Of a DNA stretch of 64,000 nucleotides, positions 44,326-53,486 are shown one piece after another (position 1 is the stretch's first letter; each line of letters starts with the position of its first letter). The stretch comes from BOG-1155 sp050012495 (GTDB taxonomy: Bacteria > Desulfobacterota > Syntrophorhabdia > Syntrophorhabdales > WCHB1-27): the NCBI GenBank assembly GCA_050012495.1, contig JBEKHB010000014.1, forward strand, positions 10,271 through 74,270, given 5' to 3'. The translations under genes and the position numbers were made by a program. Under the pieces are notes generated by a model. The model was not told the DNA's origin, made no database searches, and saw only the letters and a program-made list of their open reading frames with translations.

Positions 44326-45513
44326 CTAGGAGCGCCCTGCAAGACTTTCGGGCTCGCGGGCGGCTGCGGTATTCTGTTTCTTGTTTTCCTTGAGGCGAGG
44401 CGTTATCTGCCGCATTATCCTCGTTTTAGCCTTGTCCTGTATGTCCCGCAGCTTCGGAAGCTGATCAGGCAGGACCAGGGTAAAGGCCCGGCCGCCTTTT
44501 CCCATGCGTGCCGTTCTTCCGATCCTGTGCACATAATACTGGTCGTCCTGGGGCAGATCGTAATTGATGACCGCCTCAATGTTGTCCACATCGATGCCTC
44601 GGGCGGCAACATCGGTCGCCACGAGTATGCGGAGAAGTTTTTTGCGGAACTTCAACATCGCGTGATCGCGGCGGGACTGGGTCATGTCTCCGTGCAGGCT
44701 GTCCGCCATGTACCCCCTGCTCTGCAGGTCTCTGACGATTTGGTCAACCCGTCTCTTCGTATTGCAGAAGACCAGCGATGACGTAGGTGTGTACGCGTCG
44801 ATAAGCCGGCACAACACATCCAGCTTCATCCACGGTTTCACCTCAAAGAACGTCTGCTCCACTTCGGGCACCGTCACTTGTTCGCCGACCACATTGACCA
44901 CCAGCGGGTCTTTTTGAAATTTCCGGACAAGGTCCATGATCGATTGGGGCATCGTCGCGGAAAAGAGGAGCGTCTGGCGCTCTTCCGGCATGGCCCAGAG
45001 GATCGTCTTCATGTCATCGACGAACCCCATATCGAGCATCTTGTCCGCCTCATCGAGCACTACCATGCGGACCTTATCAAACCGGAGCGTGCCCCTCTGC
45101 ATATGGTCCATGACGCGTCCCGGCGTCCCAACGATGATCCGCGCGCCTCTCTTCAGGCTGCTCAGTTGCGTCTGTATGGCCTGCCCACCGTAGATGGGCA
45201 CTATGTGCAGGTCTCTTCTGTATTTTGCAAGCCTCATCAACTCCTCGGCGACCTGTACCGCAAGCTCCCTCGTGGGACAGAGGATGACCGCTTCCGGGCT
45301 GATTCCCCTGCGCGGAAGCATTTCAATAATGGGAAGGCCAAAGGCAAGGGTTTTGCCGGTGCCCGTTTGCGCCTGACCGATCACGTCTTTTCCCTCGAGT
45401 ATAGGAGGAATCGACTCGGACTGAATCGGGGTAAGCGTCTCGAATCCCATGTCCGCCACTGCCTTTTGCATCTCTCTCGACAAATCCAACTCGTCAAACC
45501 TTGTACTTTGCAT
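44326..45513 (-). CDS. DEAD-box ATP-dependent RNA helicase (RhlE type)
   Basis: 395 residues from ATG 45513 (AAGGAGAG upstream). Motifs in order: TPIQSESIPPIL (Q motif), AQTGTGKT (Walker A), PTRELAVQ, VGTPGRV, DEAD in LDEADKML, SATMP, LVFCNTKRRVDQI, ATDVAARGID and HRIGRTARMG. A short basic tail follows. It unwinds RNA duplexes in ribosome assembly or mRNA decay. It converges on accA, separated by the repeat hairpin, and is apparently alone. Confidence 0.93.
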   Translation of the reverse strand: MQSTRFDELDLSREMQKAVADMGFETLTPIQSESIPPILEGKDVIGQAQTGTGKTLAFGLPIIEMLPRRGISPEAVILCPTRELAVQVAEELMRLAKYRRDLHIVPIYGGQAIQTQLSSLKRGARIIVGTPGRVMDHMQRGTLRFDKVRMVVLDEADKMLDMGFVDDMKTILWAMPEERQTLLFSATMPQSIMDLVRKFQKDPLVVNVVGEQVTVPEVEQTFFEVKPWMKLDVLCRLIDAYTPTSSLVFCNTKRRVDQIVRDLQSRGYMADSLHGDMTQSRRDHAMLKFRKKLLRILVATDVAARGIDVDNIEAVINYDLPQDDQYYVHRIGRTARMGKGGRAFTLVLPDQLPKLRDIQDKAKTRIMRQITPRLKENKKQNTAAAREPESLAGRS

Positions 45514-45696
45514 AGCTCTCCTTGAAATAGTTTCTGGCCGCTCCGTCCTGCCCGGCAATCGGCCATTCCATGAAGTTGAGGTCAATGGGAAAGCTGAGAG
45601 GCTGTAAGTGGCAGGATTACTATAGCACAGAAGTTTTCAAATTAACAGGCCAAATGCAAAAAAGCGAGCGGTTTTGAAAATTATGGCGGTTCCTGT

Positions 45697-45744
45697 GCTT
45701 AAATTATAGGTCGTAGAGGACCTATAAGACGTATGCTTAAGCGC
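45697..45744. repeat. Palindromic element upstream of hemL
   Basis: Outer GCTTAA (45697-45702) and TTAAGC pair; inner arms TTATAGGTC (45704-45712) and GACCTATAA (45719-45727) form a 9-bp stem. CCTATAAGAC is shared with the loop of the hairpin at 33516-33580. It lies in the 237-bp gap between the helicase and hemL and may be a regulatory stem-loop or a REP relative. Confidence 0.55.
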
Positions 45745-45822
45745 CATTGCGCATGCCCTTGCCCGGGGCAAGTCCATATTTTCCTTGAAAGCGGCTGTCC
45801 GCGACGGTAGAATTAAAGCATT

Positions 45823-47115
45823 ATGCAGAGAAAGAGATCGGAGGAGCTTTACGACCAGGCAGTTGCTCTCATCCCCGGCGGGGTGAACAGCCCTGTGAGG
45901 GCCTTTCTTTCGGTGGGGGGCACACCGTTTTACGTGGACCATGCAAAGGGGCCTTGCCTCTTCGACGTTGACGGCAACAGCTACCTCGATTTTGTTTCTT
46001 CATGGGGCGCCATCATACTCGGCCATGGAGACGAAGGTCTAATCCGGGAGGCGCAGGCTGCGGTCATGGACGGGACGAGCTTCGGCGCCTGTCACCCCTA
46101 TGAGCCGGCCCTTGCGAAGGCGATCATCGATGCCTTTCCATCCATGGAGATGGTGCGTCTCACCAATTCAGGCACGGAGGCGACCATGAGCGCCGTCAGG
46201 CTTGCCCGCGGCGCGACGGGGAAGGCGGGGATTATCAAATTCAGGGGCTGCTATCACGGCCACGTGGACAGTCTGCTTGTCAAGGCCGGGTCAGGTCTGG
46301 CCACCTATGGAGTGCCGGACAGCGAGGGGATACCCGATGACCTGGCGAAGCACACGCTGGTGGCCGACTTCAACCACATCGATACGGTGTGGCGGATCGT
46401 GAAGGAACAGAAGGATATTGCGTGCCTGATCATGGAACCGGTCATGGGTAACATGGGAGTGATCCTTCCCGGGGAGACGTTTCTTCACGATGTGCGAGAC
46501 CTCTGCGACCGGCACGGTATCCTCCTGGTGTTTGATGAAGTGATCACCGGCTTCCGGATTGCCTATGGGGGTGCACAGGAAATGTACGGTGTGCGACCCG
46601 ATCTGACCTGTCTCGGAAAGATCATAGGAGGCGGGTTCCCTATCGGCGCCTTTGGGGGAAGGCGTGAATTGATGGAGAAGGTTGCCCCCCTCGGCGGCGT
46701 GTATCAGGCCGGTACCCTTGCCGGCAACCCCGTCGCGGTGAGGGCGGGCATTTACACGCTGACCCGTCTCAAAGAAGAGATGCCCTACGACCGGCTCCGG
46801 GCGAGACTGGAAAGACTTGGAACAGCGCTCTCACAGGTCGCCCGCGACGAAGGGGTGGCCTACACCGTAAACAGCGTAACCTCCATGTTCACCGGTTTTT
46901 TCAACGACCGCGACGTCGTCGATTACGCGACCGCGGTCTCCTCTGACCGCCGTCTTTATGCGGTGTTCTTCAAGGCGATGCTGGACGAAGGTATCTTCTT
47001 CGCCCCGAGCCAGTACGAGGCGGCGTTCCTGACACTGGCCCACGATGACGGGGTGGTCGAGAAGACTGTTGAGACCTGCCGGCGGGTATTCGGGCGGATC
47101 AAGCATCTCTCTTGA
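45823..47115 (+). CDS. hemL: Glutamate-1-semialdehyde 2,1-aminomutase
   Basis: 430 residues of the class III aminotransferase fold. Characteristic stretches are the N-terminal LIPGGVNSPVRAF, TNSGTEATMSAVRLARG, CYHGHVDSLLVKAGSG, DEVITGFR and the PLP lysine in TCLGKIIGGGFPIGAFGG, then GGVYQAGTLAGNPVA. It makes 5-aminolevulinate, the first tetrapyrrole precursor, from glutamate semialdehyde. Length and motifs are standard. The GGAGGAG leader is not obvious and the ATG lies in an AT-rich patch; the gene opens an operon-like run into alr. Confidence 0.96.
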   Translation: MQRKRSEELYDQAVALIPGGVNSPVRAFLSVGGTPFYVDHAKGPCLFDVDGNSYLDFVSSWGAIILGHGDEGLIREAQAAVMDGTSFGACHPYEPALAKAIIDAFPSMEMVRLTNSGTEATMSAVRLARGATGKAGIIKFRGCYHGHVDSLLVKAGSGLATYGVPDSEGIPDDLAKHTLVADFNHIDTVWRIVKEQKDIACLIMEPVMGNMGVILPGETFLHDVRDLCDRHGILLVFDEVITGFRIAYGGAQEMYGVRPDLTCLGKIIGGGFPIGAFGGRRELMEKVAPLGGVYQAGTLAGNPVAVRAGIYTLTRLKEEMPYDRLRARLERLGTALSQVARDEGVAYTVNSVTSMFTGFFNDRDVVDYATAVSSDRRLYAVFFKAMLDEGIFFAPSQYEAAFLTLAHDDGVVEKTVETCRRVFGRIKHLS

Positions 47116-47167
47116 GTGTCTGCGCGTCAACATGGTATGTTCCGGGGTGAGTGTGGGAGAGAAAGGG

Positions 47168-48307
47168 ATGTATGGCGAAGACGACTCAAATGACGCAGGG
47201 AGGCTGAGGACTTCGGTATCCATCGACCTCGGTGCTCTGGAAGAGAATTACCGGGCCCTCGTTGGCCTTGTCCAGGCGAGGGTGACGTTTTTGTGCGTCA
47301 TAAAGGCAGATGCATACGGTCACGGCGCCGTACAAGTGGGACGCCGGCTGGAGTCCCTTGGTGCGGCATATTTCGGGGTCGCAACCGTGGGCGAGGGGAA
47401 GGAGCTTCGGAAAGAAGGGATTCGCGCGCCGATTCTCATCCTTAGCGGGGTGATGCCGTGGGAGCAGCTCGAGGCCCTTATCGATTACGACCTGACGGCC
47501 GCTGTCGGCACGTTTGACATGCTGGAGAGAGTCGCGGCGTTCAGGGGGAGAAGGCCCCTGAAGGTGCATGTGAAGATCGACACGGGCATGGGCAGACTCG
47601 GTTTTGGGGCAGACGACCTGGACGGTCTGGCACGCAGGCTTAAGGCATTGCGGGGGGTCGAGATCGAAGGCGTGATGAGCCACTTCCCCGCCTCGGAGAG
47701 GCGAGACGACCGGGGCTTGCGGCAGGTGGCCCGTTTCACTGAAAGCCTGGAGCTGCTCAAGGAAAACGGGATAGAGCCCAAATTGGTGCATATGGCAAAC
47801 AGCGCCGCCATCTGCAACTACCCGGAAGCCCATTTTACTATGGTGAGACCGGGGATCATGCTCTATGGGTCTTACCCGGGCAAGGCCCTGCAAGAGAGGC
47901 TCGACCTGAAGCCTGTCATGAAGTGGACTTCGTATGTCTCCTTCGTGAGGACTTTCCCATCCGGCACTGCCTTGAGCTACGGAGGGACTTACGTGACCGA
48001 AAGGGAGACGAGGGTGGCTTACGTGCCTGTCGGTTATGCGGATGGGTACCCGAGGGCCCTGTCGAACCGTGGATGCGTGCTGGTAGCGGGCAGGAGGTGC
48101 AGGATTGCCGGGACAGTCTGTATGGACTGGGTTTTAATCGACGTCACGGGGCTTCCCGGAGTGGGACCCGGCGAAGAGGTTATCGTTCTGGGCAGCGAGA
48201 AAGGCGGGACCATCACCGCCGATGAGATAGCGGAGCAGGCCGGGACGATCCCCTATGAGGTCCTCTGCAACGTGTCGAGGCGTATCACGAGGCGCTATGT
48301 CTCTTAA
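47168..48307 (+). CDS. alr: Alanine racemase
   Basis: 379 residues from ATG 47168 (GAGAGAAAGG upstream). The PLP lysine is in CVIKADAYGHGAV, MGRLGF and MANSAAICNYPEAHFTMVRPGIMLYG follow, and the second catalytic residue, tyrosine, is in ALSYGGTYV. The C-terminal beta-domain has IAGTVCMDWVLIDVT. It makes D-alanine for peptidoglycan. Its last codons overlap the following mlaE start by ~11 bp, so envelope functions are coupled. Confidence 0.95.
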   Translation: MYGEDDSNDAGRLRTSVSIDLGALEENYRALVGLVQARVTFLCVIKADAYGHGAVQVGRRLESLGAAYFGVATVGEGKELRKEGIRAPILILSGVMPWEQLEALIDYDLTAAVGTFDMLERVAAFRGRRPLKVHVKIDTGMGRLGFGADDLDGLARRLKALRGVEIEGVMSHFPASERRDDRGLRQVARFTESLELLKENGIEPKLVHMANSAAICNYPEAHFTMVRPGIMLYGSYPGKALQERLDLKPVMKWTSYVSFVRTFPSGTALSYGGTYVTERETRVAYVPVGYADGYPRALSNRGCVLVAGRRCRIAGTVCMDWVLIDVTGLPGVGPGEEVIVLGSEKGGTITADEIAEQAGTIPYEVLCNVSRRITRRYVS

Positions 48308-49073
48308 AGACCACGCGAAAAAACTCTTCACACCCGTCGGAACGTTCGCGGCCGAGTTTGGCGGCATATGGATCATGTTTACGACGGCGGCGTACTTGAC
48401 TTTCAGACGGCCCGTGAGGATCGACGCCATCTTCAAGCAGATGGAGTTCATCGGCGTCAAGTCTTTGTGGGTCGTCATCGTGACCGGCGGCTTTACAGGG
48501 ATGGTCCTGGCCCTCCAGACCTATTACGGTTTCAGGAGGTTCAGCTCGGAGGGCCTTGTGGGGACGACGGTGGCCCTGAGCATGACGAGGGAGCTGGGTC
48601 CCGTGCTGACCGGGCTGATGGTGACTGGAAGGGCCGGCTCGGCCATTGCGGCCGAGCTGGGCACCATGCGGGTGACGGAGCAGATTGACGCGCTGACGGT
48701 CATGGCATTGAATCCGGTGAAATATCTTGTGGTGCCCCGGGTGCTCGCGTCGTTCCTGATGCTCCCCATATTGACTGTCATCTCCGATTTCATGGGGATT
48801 GTGGGCGGATACTTCGTGGGCGTCAAGCTCCTCGGTATAAATGAGGGCATATTTACCAGCAGGATGGTAAAGTACGTCGATCTTGAGGACATTTACAACG
48901 GTCTGGCGAAGGCGGCATGTTTCGGGGTTATTTTAGCGGTCATCTCGTGCTACAAGGGCTTCAACACAAAAGGAGGCGCCGAGGGCGTGGGAAGGGCGAC
49001 AACGGAAGCTGTCGTGATGTCGAGCATCACCATCCTCGTTGCCGACTATGTGCTCACCTCTCTCATGTTCTGA
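48297..49073 (+). CDS. mlaE: MlaE-type phospholipid ABC permease
   Basis: 258 residues from ATG 48297, which overlaps the alr stop. Motifs: GGFTGMVLALQTYYGFRRFS, ALSMTRELGPVLTGLMVTGRAGSAIAAELGTMRVTEQIDALTVM (quoted in part; the EQIDAL motif is diagnostic), and C-terminal GVGRATTEAVVMSSITILVADYVLT. It is the membrane part of the Mla/MCE lipid transporter, which moves phospholipids between inner and outer membrane. Followed directly by mlaF. Confidence 0.93.
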   Translation: MSLKDHAKKLFTPVGTFAAEFGGIWIMFTTAAYLTFRRPVRIDAIFKQMEFIGVKSLWVVIVTGGFTGMVLALQTYYGFRRFSSEGLVGTTVALSMTRELGPVLTGLMVTGRAGSAIAAELGTMRVTEQIDALTVMALNPVKYLVVPRVLASFLMLPILTVISDFMGIVGGYFVGVKLLGINEGIFTSRMVKYVDLEDIYNGLAKAACFGVILAVISCYKGFNTKGGAEGVGRATTEAVVMSSITILVADYVLTSLMF

Positions 49074-49078
49074 CGGCT

Positions 49079-49855
49079 ATGGAAGAAATCGTCATAAGGG
49101 TGAAGGACGTCTATAAGAGCTTCGGGCGCCAGAAAGTCCTGAACGGCATCAACCTCGCGGTCGAGCGCGGAGAGATTACCGTGATCATCGGCAAGAGCGG
49201 CAGCGGGAAGAGCGTGCTCATGAAGCACCTGATAGGCCTGATAAAACCCGACAGAGGAGAAATACTGGTCGACGGGGTGGACATCACTCGCCTTGGCGAG
49301 TCTCAACTGAATGAAGTGAGGAAAAGGTTCGGCATGCTTTTTCAGGAGGCGGCCCTCTTCGATTCCATGACCGTGGAGGAGAACGTGGCGTTCCCCATCA
49401 GGGAGCACAGGAGATTCTCTGACGGTGAGGTCGGCCGCTTGGTCGACGAAAAGCTGCGGCAGGTGGGCCTCTCCGGCGTTAACGAGAAGATGCCGTCCGA
49501 GTTGTCCGGAGGCATGAAAAAGAGGGTGGGTCTTGCGCGGGCCCTCGCACTCGATCCGGAAATCGTCTTATTCGATGAGCCCACGAGCGCCCTTGATCCC
49601 GTAATCTCGCTGACCATAGAAGACCTCATCAAGAAGACCCAGACGAGGCTGAAAAAGACCTACGTGGTGATAAGCCACGACATACTGGGCATGTTCAGGA
49701 TCGCGGACAAGATAGCCATGCTGTATGACGGCGAGATCGTCGCTTTCGGCCCCCCTGACGAGGTGAGAAGGAGCGATCTTCCCGCCGTGAAGGAGTTTTT
49801 GGAAGCAACCAGAATACCGGGTTTTGCAGGAGGGGGCGCCGAGCTGGCGGGATAA
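49079..49855 (+). CDS. mlaF: MlaF-type phospholipid ABC transporter ATPase
   Basis: 258 residues from ATG 49079, 5 bp after mlaE. Walker A is GKSGSGKS, the signature LSGGMKKRVGLARAL, Walker B IVLFDEPTSALDP. MlaF drives lipid movement with MlaE and the MCE protein. The last ~10 residues (GFAGGGAELAG) are encoded by a copy of a repeat that recurs in the gap behind the gene, so the C-terminus has been extended by repeat DNA. Confidence 0.93.
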   Translation: MEEIVIRVKDVYKSFGRQKVLNGINLAVERGEITVIIGKSGSGKSVLMKHLIGLIKPDRGEILVDGVDITRLGESQLNEVRKRFGMLFQEAALFDSMTVEENVAFPIREHRRFSDGEVGRLVDEKLRQVGLSGVNEKMPSELSGGMKKRVGLARALALDPEIVLFDEPTSALDPVISLTIEDLIKKTQTRLKKTYVVISHDILGMFRIADKIAMLYDGEIVAFGPPDEVRRSDLPAVKEFLEATRIPGFAGGGAELAG

Positions 49856-50003
49856 ATGCCTTTGTGAGCGGGGACGACCCGCAAGCGGGTACCCCGACGC
49901 GGCTCTGCCGCTGGAGGGGGCGCTGAGCCCCAGTGACCGAGCGCAGCGAGTCGAGCAGGGAGGCTCCGCCGGCTTTGCCGGTGGAGGGGGCGCTGAGCCC
50001 CAA
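49818..50003. repeat. Repeats at the mlaF end and mlaF-mlaD gap
   Basis: Three imperfect copies of a GC-rich unit (GG-TTTGCC-GG-GGAGGGGGCGCTGAGCCCC type; quoted in part) lie at 49818-49850 (inside mlaF), 49900-49933 and 49970-50003, the last two 70 bp apart. Between them are further small inverted repeats such as GACCCGCAAGCGGGT. They fill the 174-bp gap without any gene. Confidence 0.7.
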
Positions 50004-50029
50004 TAATTGTTTGCAGGAGGAGGGACACC

Positions 50030-51031
50030 ATGACAACGGAATTTAAGGTCGGTATCGTCGTCCTTTTGGGTATCGTTATCCTTTTCTACATGTCTTTCAG
50101 GGTGGGCAAATTCGGCGCACTCACCGAAGGTCACGGGTATCTCGTCACTGCCCACTTCGGGAATATCGCGGGCCTCGACACGAAGTCGCCGGTCGAGGTG
50201 GCCGGCGTGGAGGTCGGGAGGATCAACAAGATCGCCCTTGACGGAAGCGTGGCGAAGACATGGCTGCTCATGAAGGAGGACGTGAAAATCCCCGTGGATA
50301 GCAAAGTCGCCATAAAATCTTTCGGCATCCTCGGCGACAAGTATATAGAGATCACCCCCGGCCGGTCGACGGAGTATGTCAAAAGCGGCGAGGAGCTGAA
50401 AAACATCGTTTCCTACGCCGATTATGATGAGATTTTTCAGAACGTGAGCGTGGCGGCGAAGAATATGGGCGAGACCCTGGTGCAGTTCAAAGGCGTCATC
50501 GACGAAAAGGACAAGGAGAACTTCAAACAGGGCCTCGCCAACATAAGAGAGGCGAGCGGCGGATTCAAAGAGATGGTGGCGGAGAACAAGACGAATGTGA
50601 ACCGTATTGTCGCGAATGTCGCGGAGGCGAGCGTCAAGCTCGGGCCCATCGCGGATAAGGCCGATTCGATGGTGGCGCAGATGAACACCATCGTGCAGGG
50701 TGTGGGTGAAGGGAAGGGCACGCTGGGCAAACTGGTGAAGGACGAGAAGCTCTATGACGACGCGAAGGAGATGGTTGCCAACCTGAAGAGCGTTTCCTCG
50801 GACATCGAGCAGGGCAAAGGGACTCTCGGCAAACTCGTGAAGGACGACACTCTGTACGTACAAACGACGGATACGATGAAGAACGTCAATCAGTTCACGT
50901 CGGGTCTCAAGGATGGGAATCTCGTTGGCGAGGCGCAGGTCACCATGAAGAAGATACAGCAGGCGGCCGAAGGGGTACAGGAGATGACGCCGATCAGCAT
51001 TCTCGGGACCATTTTCGGCCTCTTTTTCTGA
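50030..51031 (+). CDS. mlaD: MlaD-type MCE-domain lipid-binding protein
   Basis: 333 residues; AGGAGGAGGG before ATG. One N-terminal membrane anchor (GIVVLLGIVILFYMSFRVG), then an MCE domain (~30-115: VTAHFGNIAGLDTKSPVEVA, FGILGDKYIEITPG). A long helical tail contains two GxGKGTLGKLVKD repeats, as in longer MCE proteins, which may form a periplasmic tunnel or needle. It receives or delivers phospholipid for MlaE/MlaF. The stop overlaps the next start (TGATG). Confidence 0.93.
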   Translation: MTTEFKVGIVVLLGIVILFYMSFRVGKFGALTEGHGYLVTAHFGNIAGLDTKSPVEVAGVEVGRINKIALDGSVAKTWLLMKEDVKIPVDSKVAIKSFGILGDKYIEITPGRSTEYVKSGEELKNIVSYADYDEIFQNVSVAAKNMGETLVQFKGVIDEKDKENFKQGLANIREASGGFKEMVAENKTNVNRIVANVAEASVKLGPIADKADSMVAQMNTIVQGVGEGKGTLGKLVKDEKLYDDAKEMVANLKSVSSDIEQGKGTLGKLVKDDTLYVQTTDTMKNVNQFTSGLKDGNLVGEAQVTMKKIQQAAEGVQEMTPISILGTIFGLFF

Positions 51032-52389
51032 TGCGCGCATGCATCCTCTTTCTTCTCATCCTTCTTAGCCCTTGCAGCCTTGCAGCCTTCTGGCCGGTCT
51101 ACTGGGAGCTGGGCAATGAGAAGAACCTGCTCGGTCCCCTCATCTCTTACGAGACGAAGGATAACGAGACCCATGTGACGTTCCAGCCGCTCCTTTCCTC
51201 CTATGATTCTCCCGGCGCCTACTCGATCCTGTTTCCCCTGGGCAAGAGCACCGGGGAGAAGGCTTATTTTGTACCTATCTATATGAGACACAGCTCGGAG
51301 CACGCGTACGATGTGACCCTCTTCCCCTTTTTTTATGGAAAGACCGCTGAAAGGTCGTACGGAGGTGTTTTCCCCTTTTACGGCAGGCTCTACCATAGGT
51401 TCAGACGAGACGAGATCGGTTTTGCCCTCTGGCCCCTCTATAGCTACAGCATCTGGGAGGGGACTACCAGGACAAACATCCTGTGGCCGTTCTTCTCCTT
51501 TTACCGCGGGCGCCAGGAAGGCTTCAAGCTGGGTCCGCTGTACGGCCGGCGGCGAGTGGGCGACGAGAGGCGGTCGTCATTCGTGCTCTGGCCTTTCTTT
51601 ATAAAAGATGAAAAGGATCTCAATGGAGATAACCCCCAAAAGAGCCTCTGGGCATTTCCGTTCTACATGCGGACCACGTCCCCCCACTCATCGTTCTATG
51701 CGGTGATGTGGCCCTTTTTCACCTACATGAGGGTGCAGGACAGGACGGAAATAAAGGCCCCCTGGCCCTTTTTCTCCTCTGCTAAGGGCAAAGAGGAAAG
51801 CGGGTTCAGCTTATGGCCGATCTATTCACACTCCAAGGCGGGAAAGGACGAGGTGACGTACGTGCTCTGGCCTATTTACAAAGAGACCGAGCGATATCCG
51901 GGGGAGAGGAAGTGGACCCAGAAAAGGATACTCATCATAGACAAGTACGAGACGGATGACCGGGGCACGTTCTTCAACATCTGTCCGTTTTTTGAGTATC
52001 GCCGGGGCAGCGCGGAGACGGTTTTCTTTTTCCCCTCGATCATCCCGTGGAGGAACGCGGGGTTCGACAGGATTATAAGGCCCCTCATGACCCTCTACGC
52101 ATACCGGAAGAAGGGCGACAAAACAACGATGAACCTCCTCTACGGCTTTTATACGAAGGAACAGGAAGGGGAGCTCTGGAAGAGAAGGCTGGCCTTCCTT
52201 TTAGAGGTCGAGAGGGCGCCCGGAGGCATCGGTTTCCAGGTCCTTTCCGGGCTCTTCGGCCTCGAAAGCGGCAGGGTGAAAATCTTTTATATACCCATAA
52301 GTCGCGATAAAGCCGGGGCCGCTGCCTCGGTAGATGACCGCATGGAGGGGGCAATCGGCGCCGGCGGGCTCACAACAGGCGGCAGATGA
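51031..52389 (+). CDS. Exported repeat protein with WP[FLI][FY] motifs, unknown family
   Basis: 452 residues. A signal peptide (1-19, CSLAA-F) is followed by about eight recurring units with the motif (L/A)WP-(F/L/I)-(F/Y), seen near residues 133, 152, 187, 227, 245, 262 and 280, and further FPFF/CPFF variants. Alternating aromatic and charged residues with short turns suggest an outer-membrane beta-barrel or beta-sheet repeat. I do not recognise the family. Its ATG shares a base with the mlaD stop and its end overlaps the epimerase start, so it is an integral part of the Mla operon; an outer-membrane partner for lipid transfer is the natural guess but is inference. Confidence 0.8.
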   Translation: MRACILFLLILLSPCSLAAFWPVYWELGNEKNLLGPLISYETKDNETHVTFQPLLSSYDSPGAYSILFPLGKSTGEKAYFVPIYMRHSSEHAYDVTLFPFFYGKTAERSYGGVFPFYGRLYHRFRRDEIGFALWPLYSYSIWEGTTRTNILWPFFSFYRGRQEGFKLGPLYGRRRVGDERRSSFVLWPFFIKDEKDLNGDNPQKSLWAFPFYMRTTSPHSSFYAVMWPFFTYMRVQDRTEIKAPWPFFSSAKGKEESGFSLWPIYSHSKAGKDEVTYVLWPIYKETERYPGERKWTQKRILIIDKYETDDRGTFFNICPFFEYRRGSAETVFFFPSIIPWRNAGFDRIIRPLMTLYAYRKKGDKTTMNLLYGFYTKEQEGELWKRRLAFLLEVERAPGGIGFQVLSGLFGLESGRVKIFYIPISRDKAGAAASVDDRMEGAIGAGGLTTGGR

Positions 52390-53486
52390 CAGAAACAGCC
52401 AGGATAAAAGAGGTCCGGTTCAGGGAGGTGCGGAAGGCCCTCAGGACGACATTTGCGACCTCCCTCGGCCGGAAGCGGCATCTCCATAGCGTCATCGTAA
52501 AGGTGACCCTCGACAACGGGGGCGAAGGGGTGGGCGAGGTACCGACCAGCGCTGCCTTCAACGATGAAACCATCGCGGTCATCGGCCGGGTGCTCCATGA
52601 AGGGCGCCGCAGATTGAAAGGGGTGGAAATAGGTGACTACGCGGAGCGTCTGGATAGTCTGAGAGGCACGTTTCCAGCCGCAGCGATGACGACATCGGGC
52701 CTGGAGGTCGCGCTGTTTCGGGCCTGTCTCGCAAGCCGCGAGGTCCCTGAGCACCTTTACTGGGGCGGCCGCTCCGGCCGGATCGAGACGGACATTACCG
52801 TTCCGATCCTGACCGACAAACGGATGCTCGTGCCATGGATAGAGCGCGCGGCGAGGAAAGGCTTCACCGCCTATAAGGTGAAGGTGAGCGGCAATCTCGC
52901 GCAGGACCGGGAGATAGTCGCGTTCATCTACCGGCTCCTCGGTGAAAAAATCGCCCGCTTCCGCCTGCGCCTCGACGGCAATCAGGGCTATACGGCAGAG
53001 ACCTTTCTCGCCTTTGTCGACTTCTTGCAGGAGATGCGCTTCGAGATCGAGCTCTTCGAGCAGCCCCTCCCCAGGAACGCGTTCGAGGGCCTTGCGTACA
53101 TAAAAGAGCGCTGCCCGATACCCCTCATCCTGGACGAAACGATACTCACCGTCGAAGACGCCCAGAGGGCCGTCGATCATAATCTCTGCCACGGCATCAA
53201 CATCAAGATCGCGAAAAGCGGTATAGGCGAATCGATGAAGCTCCTGGAACTGGCCCGCCGCCACCGGATGAAGCTGATGGCAGGGTGCATGATCGAAACT
53301 ATGGTCGGGCTTTCGGCGGCTGTCTTTTTTGCTGCGGGCGCCGGCGCCTTCGATTTCATAGATCTGGACGCGGTGCATTTCTTATACGGAGAAAATGCCT
53401 ATCCCGGGATCGGAATAGTCGGTCCGTCATTCTTCATCGGCGGAACCAGGGGATCGCAACCGGTGGCGCCGGCGAACCTGGCCTGA
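52386..53486 (+). CDS. Dipeptide (L-Ala-D/L-Glu) epimerase, enolase superfamily
   Basis: 366 residues. The barrel residues of the epimerase group are visible: YKVKVSG with the catalytic Lys pair (Lys-x-Lys), metal ligands in LDGNQG, ELFEQPL and LDETI, and the second lysine in NIKIAKSGG-like NIKIAKSG. It converts L-Ala-D-Glu from cell-wall peptides to L-Ala-L-Glu for recycling. The start overlaps the previous stop by four bases. The C-terminus (after GPSFFIGG) runs on ~15 residues and overlaps the convergent phosphofructokinase by 88 bp. Confidence 0.9.
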   Translation: MTETARIKEVRFREVRKALRTTFATSLGRKRHLHSVIVKVTLDNGGEGVGEVPTSAAFNDETIAVIGRVLHEGRRRLKGVEIGDYAERLDSLRGTFPAAAMTTSGLEVALFRACLASREVPEHLYWGGRSGRIETDITVPILTDKRMLVPWIERAARKGFTAYKVKVSGNLAQDREIVAFIYRLLGEKIARFRLRLDGNQGYTAETFLAFVDFLQEMRFEIELFEQPLPRNAFEGLAYIKERCPIPLILDETILTVEDAQRAVDHNLCHGINIKIAKSGIGESMKLLELARRHRMKLMAGCMIETMVGLSAAVFFAAGAGAFDFIDLDAVHFLYGENAYPGIGIVGPSFFIGGTRGSQPVAPANLA

